Source of the DNA: Magallana angulata
Taxonomy: Eukaryota > Mollusca > Bivalvia > Ostreida > Ostreidae
Length of the DNA stretch: 64,000 nt
Reading direction: 5' to 3'
NCBI RefSeq assembly: GCF_025612915.1
Contig: NC_069115.1
Coordinates: forward strand, 11,117,463 to 11,181,462
The notes beneath the pieces were generated by a model. That model did not search any database. It was not told where the DNA came from and saw only the letters and a program-made list of their open reading frames with translations. Positions within the stretch are counted from its first letter, which is position 1. Each line of letters starts with the position of its first letter. Both the position numbers and the translations under genes were made by a program. Below are positions 43,521 to 54,847 of the stretch, piece by piece.

Positions 43521-46500
43521 CTAACAACTACACTTACTTGTTGTTTCGAGGTGAGGTGGAGGGGCGGTTCCTTTTACGCAGGCTTTATTATTGCAGAAAC
43601 TGCTCTCACAACAGTACTGACACTCTGTCAGTGGAAACTGGATTTGTCGTCTGTCAAGAGCAAGAGATGGGGTTCGGCTTGGTTGCTCATAAAACTGTCC
43701 TCCAACCGACCTGGCACATATCTGTAAACTTATAATGTTAGCATAGTAAGGGGTTTTGGTGAAATTAAAATTACATACTGTTGCTGATAGTGTTTTGTTG
43801 TCACAAATGCATACGTGCTACCTACGTGCTTTTTCTCGCATCTAAGTTGATATCGTTCTTGAAATAAATCCGTCAAAACTAATGCTGCTATACATATCTG
43901 CAAAATAAGAAGATTAAACTCTGCCAACTGAAATTAATGTGACTAAAAGTTAACTAAAAGCAGATAGTTTGTACGGCTATTAAAAAAGAAACATTTTGCA
44001 ACAAACAACATGCCAAAAAACAGTCGACGTAAAAATAAATTTTACTGATAAAAGTTTATAAATATTTATAAATATTTAAGTTGTCTTTAATGTAGAATAA
44101 TCTACACTCGCTTAGGTTTTAAAAATGGTGATTTTTTAAGCAATATAACTGAAACGTTTGATGTCCTAAAACATTTTAGGTTGAAATAATTTCATACCTC
44201 GTCATAGTTACAAACATCAACTGTGTCGCACTTCTCTGGACTGCTCGCGTCTTGACAGTTAAAGCATAAAGTATTGTTCACACGAGTCACAGCTTAAAAA
44301 AAAACCCAGGAAAAAACGACATACATTGTAATAAATCAAAGAAATACATGAATATTTTCGGAGATAGAACAAATGCTGAAAATGTACATTTAAATGGACG
44401 GCCTTTATGCAAATGACCAACTAAATAGATAACACTTTAAATACGGAAAATCCATTTAATCTTTAAATAAACAAACATAGAAATAACTAGATTTTTTTCT
44501 AATAAAACTGACGCAAAAAGAAAACCAACAAACAAACAAATAAAAGTCATCTGCTTTATGCAGTATGTTGCTCTCGCCTCTTGCCCCGCTCTGTATCTCT
44601 CTTACAACAGGGAACTCCTGTTCTAAATAATACAAAAGCTACTAACTGGTTGAATAAAAAAGTAATTACTGATTCATTGTACTTACATGCACACAAGAGC
44701 TCATAAAAAATCCAATGCATATGTTTTTCTACATTTATAAAATTTACGTGCATTCATCGAAAAAGCACTGATCTAGACCACCTGATGTGCAGAGTCACAG
44801 TGACCATTTTTTTAATGTCCATTATTTCAAACAATTTAAAATGTACCATTTTTCCACTCTTTTCTTTGAAATTTCGAAGCATAAAATAATATTTGAAAAA
44901 TAATTACAACTTATCTCTTGAATAATAAATATAACTTACAGTTCTCTGGGCATCCTTGTCTGTTACAAAAGTCAGTAGTGCAACATTCCTCACAAAGATG
45001 GATACTTTTGAATTGTCTCTTTTCTAAAAACTTTGTTCGTGTGTGTTGTCCATTAAGAACTTGACAAATCTATGTTTTGATAGAACGATTAGGTAAAAAT
45101 CAACTGCAAGGGAGACTGTTTTGATTTTTTTTTTTGGAAATCAGCGTTTCATATATTACTAAAACCATACCTGATTTATCCTGCATCCTAAGTCGTAATA
45201 AAGAAACCCTTGCTCAGTTACATAGAAGTCGGTGAAACATTGCTGGAAATAGAAAACAGAGTGCTATAAACTATCAATTAGATAAAAACAAATTACTGTC
45301 CATCCGGTATATTTGATTTATATGCTTTTCTTCACATTAGTGAATATAAAAAGGAGCAAAGGACTATATATGGTTTGAGCCTAAAATGGCCCCCTTAAAT
45401 GAACATTGTCACTTTACTGTAATCCTTTGTTTTATTTGTACAAATATACATTTGAAGTTTTTTCATAATTTTCATTTCGATTTTAATGCCCACAATTTAA
45501 AAATATGACATCATAAAGTTAACCCTTTTCCCGCCATTTTCTCATTTTAAGCATAAAACGGCTATTTTGAAGCAGTTTTTCTTTAAGGAAATATTGAGCG
45601 ACTGCTTGAACAAACAAAATATTTTCACCAAGGATGTATTTCCCCAATACTTATAAGTGACAAAAAGTGCGTTCTTGTTCAAAGAGTCGCTCTATATTTC
45701 CCATTCGAAACAAGATAAGAAAAATGTCAATTTTTGACTGATTTTGATTGAATTATAAAAATAGCGTCACTTCTGACGGCATATTCTGCCGGTGACTGCA
45801 TATGAATCAAATAAATAGGTGAAAAACATATTGTATGTCAACTCTTTTATAAAATAACACAACAAATTAATGTACCTGAATCATTTTAATTATGGGGGCC
45901 AAATTTGACGAATATCATATATAGGTCTTTAAGTGAGCACAGCAAATAATGTATCTTTAACAACAGCTATTTAACGAAGAATTAAAGACGGGATTAATTC
46001 CTTTACTTTCGCAATTTTCCAAATATAACACGGGCCAAAATTATCCGATATAAAGGTTTTGAAATATTTTTAATTTGTATGTGTTTTTATTTCAAGTAAG
46101 AAAATTTTTCTTATACGGAGACCTTTTACACAAAATGCAAAGATAAGGTTTCAAATAGCACACAGAATTAAATACACATTCTACATATCAATTTATGGTT
46201 TTCAATTTGTAGACCTTTTGTGTTAATGCAATAAAGTAACATAACATATCAATTGTGAAGATGTTTTACATTGCCTAACTTTATTGTGGTCATTTCATGT
46301 ACTCACTGACTTTTGCTGACAATTTTACAAAAAAATTAAAAAAGGGTTGAAAAGTAAAGACTTACATATTGGTCTGGACATGTAACTTTTGTCAAACAAT
46401 CTTCTGGGCTTGATACACCAGCGCATTGCATACATTGTAAACCTAATAAAAACTTGTAATTGTAAGGTACTTTCATTAGAATGGGAAAGTGGTAATTTAT

Positions 46501-47353
46501 TTATCAAAAGGAAGACTTGATATATGAAGAATTACTTTATGCGCCATTTAGCTTACTATATGTACAAAAATAGTACCATTGTTTTGAAAGGTTATTGTCG
46601 TAAACATATCTTGGAAACGAAATCATTTATATTATGCATAAAATACTGTTACCTTTAGTGGTGGGAGGCGTGGTTATACATAAAACTGGAAAAAAATGTA
46701 TATTGCACTAAAATTTAAATCATGCGAATTGCAGACCTAAATATCATGTGGTGAAAAAAACAGTATTTAAAATCAAAACTCCAAAGGAAAAATACAAAAC
46801 CGAAGAGCACACAGGGACTTCTAAAAATTAGAGGTAGGATAAAAAAGTATTAACATCATAGTACTTTTTGTTCTTTCAGTAAACGTATTTTATAAAATAC
46901 TCGTTATCAGCTAGTATAGGTACACTTTATGAAATATTTATCTTGCTCACTGAACATGTATAGCTCAGAATGAAATCAATAATGATTATATTTAGGCGCA
47001 ACTGTACTACTAACAGGTAGTGATATACTCAATTTCTACACATGTTCATTAGTAAGAGATGTGTTCTAATTCTGTCTGAACTTCTTAAACGTTCATTTAC
47101 TTATTAAGCACAAAATGGTGAAAAATAACTCTTATAAAAGCTTCCTATGTGATAGCTCAAGACTTATGACATGGTCTCCATGGTATCAATAACAAACGGA
47201 ACTCTAAAACATTGATACTAAGACACTGCATTAGTAGTGTATAATTTGATACATTACATGTAATATCAACATAAAAATAATTTAAATCCATGATTGCTGT
47301 CTTTTTTTTGACTTACCAAACAGTAGAATGAAATCAAAGTTTCCTAACATCAT
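43521..47353 (-). CDS. Secreted protein with two Ly6/uPAR (three-finger) domains
   Basis: Minus-strand exons 47353-47317, 46686-46654, 46442-46366, 45242-45171, 45069-44940, 44292-44198, 43897-43826 and 43721-43538 are all in phase (233 residues to the last donor). A signal peptide (MMLGNFDFILLFVLC) leads to a Thr/Pro linker. Two domains of ten-cysteine Ly6 pattern follow: LQCMQC...ECCTTDFCN, and LCFNC...CQYCCESSFCN, each ending in the CC-x4-CN signature. Each domain uses three exons with identical phases (1-0-0-1), so one arose by duplication of an exon trio. Vertebrate Ly6 proteins are receptor ligands or GPI-anchored; no GPI tail is seen. The end is uncertain. Reading through the last donor gives TTSKCSC and a stop at 43521-43523. 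Splicing from 43538 would enter the lectin exon 42633-42533 in phase. Confidence 0.78.
45361..45928. mobile_element. ~570-bp foldback element (MITE)
   Basis: Outer ends GGACTATATATGG...GGCCCCC and, inverted, ACCTATATATGA...GGCCCCC. Inner arms aaatattgagcgactgcttg (from 45597) and, inverted, aaatatagagcgactctttg (45683-45703) make it a long imperfect palindrome. It is non-coding and lies in an intron of the Ly6 gene. Confidence 0.65.
46845..46990. repeat. Duplicate of the sequence around exon 1 of the Ly6 gene
   Basis: Shares landmarks with 47340-47490 in the same order: aacatcat, ttttgttctttcag, gttatcagctag, gcactttatgaa (here acactttatgaa), atctatcttg and aacatgta. The copied part includes the ATGATGTTA of exon 1 on the minus strand, but its frame closes within 12 codons without a donor. 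It is a local duplication of the promoter-proximal region. Confidence 0.65.
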
Positions 47354-47844
47354 TATACGTTTTGTTCTTTCAGAGTTAAAGAGTTTTGAACAATACCTTG
47401 TTATCAGCTAGAATACGTGCACTTTATGAACTATCTATCTTGTTCATTAAACATGTACATGTATTGCTCAACAATCATATTTTCAGCACAAATGTAACAC
47501 TGAATTAATTCAGTTTATTAATAATCATTTAAATAATTAATTATTTTAATAACAAAGCATGAAAAAAGTTCTGACATTTCAAGGAAAAAGAGTCAAATTT
47601 TGGCTAGGATTTGTATTTACTTTATAGAGAATGGAACACGAGTGCATTGTTAAAACAAAATATATTATGCATGTAACTCATTTTGTTATGTATGGTTTCC
47701 CATAAAAGCTATATCTAACTGGAAAGGAAATTTGCGGTTCTTTATTTGTCTTTTTTATGATGATGTTTTTCTTTTTGATTTGAGGTCAAGTACATGTAAT
47801 TATGTTTCTTATGACAAACACCAACATGATTAAAATCTTATAGT

Positions 47845-47850
47845 TTTATT
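47845..47850 (-). terminator. Poly(A) signal of lectin 2
   Basis: AATAAA on the minus strand, about 44 bases after the stop of the proposed fifth exon (47894-47896). Confidence 0.55.
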
Positions 47851-47893
47851 ATATTAACAATTTTCTCAAATATATAAATTGTCTGTTTGGATT

Positions 47894-50584
47894 TCAGCTA
47901 CTGGACACCCTGAAAAAAGTCAAAATGGAAATGTTCATTTTTTTTATTCAACATATTAAACCTTGTACGATTTTGTTTAATTAAACGACAACTGCAAAAA
48001 TAGTAAATTTTTAAAATTGCAACGTTTGCAAAATGCTTTGTTTAATGACGAATACAAATATTTGGAATAACTGTAATTGTGCAACATCATTTTTTGTACA
48101 TATAAACGATGCTTATGTCATTATCTTTAGGTACCATAGACTACGTATAAGAATGTTAGAATTGAATATATCTTTGACAAGAAATAGATAACAAAGGCAA
48201 TAATATTTGCCATCAATGAAATAGAATTATAAAACTAAGTGTCCTGCTTACGCTGTTTCACATATGTAGGTGACATCCCGATGGTTGCATTCAACATCTA
48301 CCCACTTTAGCCCATCGCCCACCCATTCCATCATCATACAGTTGAACGTGCCGTTGTTTGTTGGGCGCCCATCCGCCCAGTTTGTGTAGGGTCCAATCGC
48401 TGACCCTGTCTCCAACCATCTCCAAGAGCCCTCAATGGCGAAGTCAGTACCACCGATCCAGTAGCGGTATAGCCGATTACCTTAAATCAGATAATTTAAA
48501 AAAGTTTTGATTGTTAGACAATCATGGCAGCACAGTGAGCTGGATTGTCAACAAAATCATCAATTAAACATGCCTTTAATTTTCAATATTATGATTTAAT
48601 CCATAATGTGTCATTAAGTAAAGAAAAGTTGTCTTTATATATAGAGCTATTCTTGTCAAAGAGATTATTTTAGCCTAAAATGGTTATCAAGTTCTCTTCA
48701 GCAAAAGGAAAAAAAAGTTAAAAAACAAATATATATTTTTATAATAAAATCTAACAAATGTGAAAAAATATTATCAACAATTTAATATTTCCATATGTAG
48801 ATATGCATGCTGAAGTCTGAATTATGTTATTAAATTAATGAATCAATAAGATTTGTTTAGGTTAATATTTGCTGTGGGTAAAGAGTATAATTTTTTTTGG
48901 AAGACCACCAACAGAGTCTACGAAAACTAAGCAACTTAGAATTTGATTTATTCTACAGAACTTTTTACTAATTGATACTGTTATTTTAATTAACAAAAAT
49001 GCAGAGTTTCAAAAGAAATACAGTATGAACTTTGTGTATATACCGTTTCCAGTATCTGATAAACCTACATAAGGCCATTTGATTTCATTTGCTTGACTTT
49101 ATTGATAAATTGATACATGTATACACAATACAAAGAAACAAACTACTTACTATGCATTACACTGAGAATCTGTCGTATAAAGTTGGCTTTTCCTGCATTG
49201 TCAACGGATGCTAAGTAGCTATGCCTATGCTTGCAGTCATTCTACGAAATTTTAATAAGACAGTTATCAGTGATAGATCAATATAGTGAAAAACATATAA
49301 ACTAAACAATATATATAGTACCTGTTCTAGAAAGCGATACAAAGTTTTAATGTTCTAATTGAAATGATTAAAACAAAATTAGAATTAAAAGTATGAAAAA
49401 AACCAAGACATTTTTGCCACATAACATGATTTATACTTCCTCATTCCCTTACTCAAACAACAAACAAACGTGTGCTGACAAAGTATATTCATTTAATTAG
49501 AATATGATACAAATATTTGTCATTATTTCAAAAAATGAGTTCTTGGTCATATATTCAGATACGATCAATAGCTAAATTGCAACTTCATATGTATAAAAGG
49601 TCGTTTTGCATGAAAAAAAGGTTTTAGGTTTTGACCAAATGTGAATTAATTAGAATTAATGAGAATTAATACATTAGATTTTCAAATTTATTTCTAAATT
49701 TCAATTTCTAAAACAATTACATTCATCATATTGAGCGTCATTGCTCTATATTTTAAGATTAATTTTCAAAATTCTAAAACAAATAATTACATGCATCTAT
49801 ACCTCAGCTCCAATAAAGTCCCTTCTATCGTGTCCAAAGAACAGACATTCTCCGTCATACTCCGCCCAGTCCTGTGGACAGGAGCAGAGAGTACAGGCGA
49901 TGGCTGTAGAGAAAGACAAGATGAACGCTATAATATGCAAAATTAAGTAATGACGAGGAGGTGCAAGTGATGGCTGTGTAGCAAAACAATATAAAACATT
50001 GCAACAATAATAGTTTTAGTATTAATGGATAAAAGACAATATAACTTTACGGCAAACCAAAATGAATGATATAGTATTCTAAACCACGTTATGACGAGAG
50101 TCGAATTTGGTGGTTAATATGCAACATAGCATGATAAGACTAAAGTACACACACTAAGTATAGATGTCTGTGAGATATAGTCGTTTTACTTTCTCGCAAT
50201 TCACAATCAAGTGTGTACATGAATGTGCGATGTAAAACTTTCATTTTTATATTAGTGTAATGATTTTTATAGACAAGATGATTTAATGTAATGAATTTCG
50301 AAAGAACAAGCATGAAAATATAATTAAAAGAAAAGAACAATTGCATATGTGTTGCATACCAATAACAGAGAGAAGTTAAATTACGTTACAAATATATCAT
50401 GGACGGAAAATGATTCATAAACATAAGATTCCAAAACTATGTTGCAGATTAAGGTAATCGGAGAATATTGTGTGAACCAGTATTGTAGAGAATATTTTCA
50501 TAAAAAAAATCCTCGACTGTAGCAATGTTGAGAAACAAAAGCTTAAAACAAACCTGTACAAATAAGGACAAGATATCGAATCAT
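47894..50584 (-). CDS. Small secreted C-type lectin (perlucin-like), lectin 2
   Basis: Minus-strand exons 50584-50554, 49903-49803, 49241-49151, 48480-48252 and 47909-47894 give 155 residues. A signal peptide (MIRYLVLICTAIA) is followed by CPQDWAEYDGECLFFG, NDCKHRHSYLASVDNAGKAN, YWIGGTDFAIEGSWRWLETG, NWADGRPTNNGTFNC, WVDVEC and YICETA. Internal exon lengths (101, 91, 229) and phases equal those of lectin 1. The expected EPN or QPD is RPT followed by the sequon NGT. The TAA after GCG (48248-48250) lies in a donor-like GTAAGC. Splicing to TTTTTTCAG|G at 47909 would end the protein in VSSS, close to a poly(A) signal. The first four exons are firm. The last, very short one is less so; without it the protein ends at TA (151 residues). 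Confidence 0.82.
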
Positions 50585-51097
50585 GATTGACTTCGTTCAC
50601 GAGTCATGTGACTATATTCTGCCCTAGATCAATGTCTTGATAATTTTCCAACGACGTCCAACAACCAGAGACCCCCAAAAATTGACCCCAATTATATAAT
50701 CTTCTTGTCATTTAGATTTCATATTACATGTAACACTGCCGATTCATATACTGGAACAAGTGCAGAACTTGGTCAATTTACTCATTCAACATTTAAATAT
50801 CATTATCCATGTACTCTTTACAAATTTATATCTGAATTAATACAATAGGTTTTTCATCAATTCATTAACAAATATCAATTGTCGAATAAAAAGTTCAGAT
50901 AAAAACTCTTTAATGAACAATTTTATAAAATCAAGATTGCAGATTTTATCTGCCTTTTTATCTCCTTTGGAAATATTCTGGAAGAGGTAAAAGCAGCACT
51001 TTATCAATTGGGTTATTGTAACTGTACTTTAAGGTGCATCTTATAAGACGACCAAATTAAGACCTAGGCCTCGTCTGATAACAAAACCGTGACAACA
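50585..51097. promoter_or_regulatory. Shared intergenic region of divergent lectins 2 and 3
   Basis: 513 bases separate the two start codons. A TATA-like ttatataat lies near 50691 (minus side, about 110 bases from the ATG) and cttataagac near 51041 (plus side, about 55 bases from the ATG). No other element is identified. The actual promoters are inferred. Confidence 0.4.
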
Positions 51098-52776
51098 ATG
51101 GCGACTGAAGTGCTAACAGGGTTTGTACTAGTCTATTGTGAGTACCTTGAAATGTTTTCTTGATATACCATTAACTCAAAGCAAATTGATCCAATTAACA
51201 GAGTTGAGAGGAGTTGCAAAAGCAATACCAAAGAAAAAAGCGATTTTGTTTTATTTAATGGCGATATAATGACTACAGACACTTTGCTATCTTGTTTCTG
51301 TTTTACACTAGGTGTCGTCTTTGCTTTCGCTGCCTGTCCAATAGACTGGTCAGAATTTCAGGGAGAATGTTTACATTTCAGCAGAGCCAGTAGAGGCTGG
51401 ATAGATGCCGCGGTAAGTCAGGACCATGCACAAATAATGAAACTTAATCAAAGGACTTAGGACATTAAAAGTTAATAGTACGTGCAGCTGTATACCTCAC
51501 CTAAGCTAAAAACACGTGAGCTATTCTGGTCATTTTTTAATCCTGCGTCCGTTTGTCTGTCTGTTCGTCTGTCCGTCTGTAAACTGTTTTTCGACTTTTT
51601 CTGCAAAACGTCGCTGTCAATCTTAACCAAACTGTGCACAGGATGAAGAGGAGTTTGTTTATTAGGAAGGCATTTTTACATAAGAAAAAATAAATGATTC
51701 TTGCTAAATAAAATGTCATAATACATACTATCTTGACATAACATTGATACTCAATTGCTTAGAACGTGGATAATTATGGGCTCAAATTAAAGTTTGATGT
51801 AAATTTATAGATGTTTAAGATGTTCTTGAAAACTTAAAAACTGTAATACTTACCATGAGATATGACTTTGACATCTTCCTGCTCAAAAGTGGCTCAATGT
51901 TCAACATATCTTTTTATATTTTTATTCAACTACATTGTCAAGATATTTTATATATGACTCCATAAATCTGATTTCATTATGGCTTTTGTTGCTCAGGTGA
52001 TCGATGTGACCCATGGGCTTTTATTTCATTAATGCCTTGCATTCATATTCTGCTTGGTCGTCTTTCTAAACACCGTAATGATACATAGTCAAGCTATACA
52101 GCTCCGTTTCGGGAATCATTGTCATATAAAAACTCGAATGAAATGCAAAGCACAAATCTCCCACAATTCGTATTCGATGCATTAAAATTTCTGTTGATTT
52201 TATTCTAATTTTCATTGACAAATTGATTCGTGAAATTCACTTTCCATCTCTCATTTAAACGAAATCAAACTCGATCTTGACATGCCTTACAACATGCAAA
52301 AAATGTTGTCCACGAAAAGATGCACTGTTCCAGCTAACTCAAAATTACATGTATTTGTGTAAGACGTGTAGTGTTTCTTGAAAGTGAATTTTTTTTATTT
52401 ATTGAACAAATATATATTATTTTGTAATATTGACTACTGTATATGGGGTTATTTTCGCTCCGTGTTGTTTTCGCCGTTATACATCTGGAAACTATTTCGC
52501 CCCGTCTTAAATTCCGAATCGCCCAGTCATACTTGTGTACTTAAGCAATAGCTCGGAATATTGGAATTTGCCCAGTCTTAAATTTGCCCGCTGACAACGA
52601 AAATACAATGAGGTGCATATTTCCCTGTATAAATTATATCGATGAGTATTGTTTCCGGTTTTTTTTTTGTATGACAGAGAGATTGCAGGAGTAAAGGTGG
52701 CTATCTGATGACAGATGACAACGAGGATAAACACAACTTTGTAACACAGATCCTCAGTGTTCTTCACGGTATATAC

Positions 52777-52849
<73 letters not shown>

Positions 52850-53392
52850 ATGATGTGAATGTCGTAAATCTTTCTTTTGTACTTTTGATTATGAATACCA
52901 TTGACGAAGGCAATCCTTCGCAATTTATAGATCTATATCAACAGTTCGTGTCATTTACAGAGTTTAGGGAGTCAGGCTTTTGGGTTGGGGCAGAGGACAA
53001 TGTGTTCGAGGGTCAGTGGCGATGGTTAGAGACGGGCACCGCTCTCGGTCCCTACACAAAATGGGCGTCAGGATATCCAACTAAAAACGAGACCACAAAC
53101 TGCCTCGTTATGAAGTTTGAGGGTACCACTCTATTTTGGATGGATGATAATTGTGTTCCATGGGCCCACGGCAAGGAAAGGGGAGGATCGCACTTTTACA
53201 TTTGCGAAAAACCGTAAGTTTTTAGTTTTTTATGTGTGTATTTCAACGTAAAGCGATTCAAACAATGAACTTAAAAAATATTTATTCTATGATTATAGTT
53301 ATTTTTAATTAAATGAAAATTGCATGTTTTACTCTTCTTTTAAACATTATTTTTACAGAGAAAATGCGGACGGGGCCGGTGTGATAGGTTAG
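51098..53392 (+). CDS. Small secreted C-type lectin (perlucin-like), lectin 3
   Basis: Exons 51098-51137, 51312-51412, 52678-52768, 52961-53213 and 53359-53392 (TAG) give 172 residues. A signal peptide (MATEVLTGFVLVYCVVFAFA) precedes CPIDWSEFQGECLHF, CRSKGGYLMTDDNEDKHN, FWVGAEDNVFEGQWRWLETG, KWASGYPTKNETTNC and WMDDNC. Eight extra residues (around HGKERGGS) sit before FYICEKP compared with lectins 1 and 2. The EPN or QPD position reads YPT followed by the sequon NET. The TAA after CCG (53215-53217) is inside CC|GTAAGT. A 145-base intron ending TTTTTACAG leads in phase to ENADGAGVIG and a stop, with AATAAA 43 bases later. Exon architecture matches lectins 1 and 2. The acceptor before AGA at 52678 is TATGACAG. 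Confidence 0.85.
51495..52025 (+). repeat. Copy of the bivalve 'agctcacctgagc' repeat
   Basis: Starts cacctaagctaaaaacacgt then gagctattctggtc, continues through gtccgtttgtctgtctgttc and ends ggcttttgttgctcaggtga then cccatgggctttt. These are the two ends of the same family as at 13531-14690. It lies in intron 2 of lectin 3. Confidence 0.7.
52434..52645. mobile_element. Probable ~210-bp MITE
   Basis: The left end tactgtatatggggttattt and the right end atttccctgtata are partly inverted. The interior has ttttcgctccg, tttcgccccgtctta and tttgcccgctgacaacgaaa, typical of a common invertebrate 'ttttcgc' inverted-repeat element. Diverged; boundaries approximate. It lies just before exon 3 of lectin 3. 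Confidence 0.4.
52781..52844. repeat. (GA)32 microsatellite
   Basis: An uninterrupted 64-base run in intron 3 of lectin 3, only 12 bases after the splice donor at 52769. A frame read through it gives a run of Arg-Glu, which is an artefact of reading the intron. Confidence 0.97.
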
Positions 53393-53434
53393 AAATATTG
53401 GGCTCAGAAAGAGAACGAGAGGGAATGAACAGTA

Positions 53435-53440
53435 AATAAA
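53435..53440 (+). terminator. Poly(A) signal of lectin 3
   Basis: AATAAA, 43 bases after the TAG of the proposed fifth exon. Confidence 0.55.
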
Positions 53441-53731
53441 GATGAAAACTAATAAGTGTTTAGATTTGGGTTGTACAGCCAAGAGGCACGTTTGCTGTTG
53501 TGACAAAAATGACCCTGTAGGATTATGACAAGGGGTTCAAATTTAACTTGGAATCATTACCGTGGACTCCTTTTTAAATGCGAGGAAATAATTTCCGCGT
53601 AAATCGCAAGGAGCAACCCTCGGGGATTTTGAAAGTCTCATTTATCGGACAGTTTTGAATTACATATATATGAACTATTATAATCACAAAAAACTGGTGA
53701 TCGCGATTTAATATTTTTACGATTTGATACA

Positions 53732-54106
53732 AAATAGTGGAATTGCTTAAAATGAGAAATTTACAGTAATTGCATCTTTTGTAAAGTTTCCTCTCGACCA
53801 TTTTGTAATTTTTAAGACCCGTCATATAGATAAACGACACCCAGAGAAATTTTATACCTAACTAACATAATATCATTCATTTTAGAAGAAAAATATTAAG
53901 TATAAATTGTCTCGCATCAAATAGTGGAATTGCTTAAAAAAAGAAAATTACAGTTACTGCATCTTTTGTAAAGTTCCCCTTAGACCATTTTGTAATTTTA
54001 AGACCCATCATATTGATAAACTACTCCCCGAGAAATTTTATACATAACTGACATATTATTATTCATTTTAGAAGAAAAATAGTGTAAGTATAAACTGTCT
54101 CGCATC
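53732..54106. repeat. ~187-bp tandem duplication
   Basis: Two copies, from aaatagtggaattgcttaaa at about 53732 and again at 53919. Both run through atcttttgtaaagtt, ccattttgtaattttt and agaaattttatacata to gtctcgcatca. A few small differences separate the copies. It is intergenic. Confidence 0.9.
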
Positions 54107-54847
54107 ACCAGCATCGTCGGTTCCGATAAAGGCTGGTTGGACAGCGAAGGTGAAAAAGAGAAAATAGCAAAACTGAAGTTAGAGCTTTGTTTGAAATTAA
54201 AAATTAAATAGATGTTATACTATAGTCTCAATTTCTTGCACGTTACGTGTTTTTTAAAATACAATACGTTTCTCTATTAGAACATTTCGCTTCCCTGTAC
54301 ATATAAGTTGTGTTTTTCATTCTGTATACTGTGTTTATACAGATTACAGATTATGTCGATTTTGTGAAATTAAAATGGGGAAAATTCGTCATTTCATACA
54401 AGATAAACATGAGCAGAAAAACGCAAATGTATAATTAGTCGGCTGGTTTTAATAAACAGAAAACGGGAGTTTTGCTTTGCAACGGGGTAAAAGCTGAAAT
54501 ATGCATTTACATTTTGTACTTATATCCATAGGCGCCTGACATATATTTTTCTCATAATCAAAAATGTATACCCTCTACCTAATATTCCACAGGGTAGACA
54601 TGCATCACCGCCAATTTAGATATATTTAAAACTGTCATATCGGCTTGAAGCATCGGTAAAAATGTTTGGCGATGATGACCTCTCTGACTTCGGAGTTCAT
54701 ATCGGTCTTTCAACATTGAAACACTTTTAATCGCCGTTGTACAAAGTCACTATTTAATTTCGAACAAGACAACACTTTGCTCATCTCAATTTAATCACCA
54801 ATTAACCAACAATGTTTTTCCATAGTTAAAAACAAAACCATTGCCGA

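Noticed and set aside
52708-53217. 169-codon ORF with an Arg-Glu run
   Set aside because: It reads through intron 3 of lectin 3, where the (GA)32 repeat gives the Arg-Glu run; only its two ends are exon.
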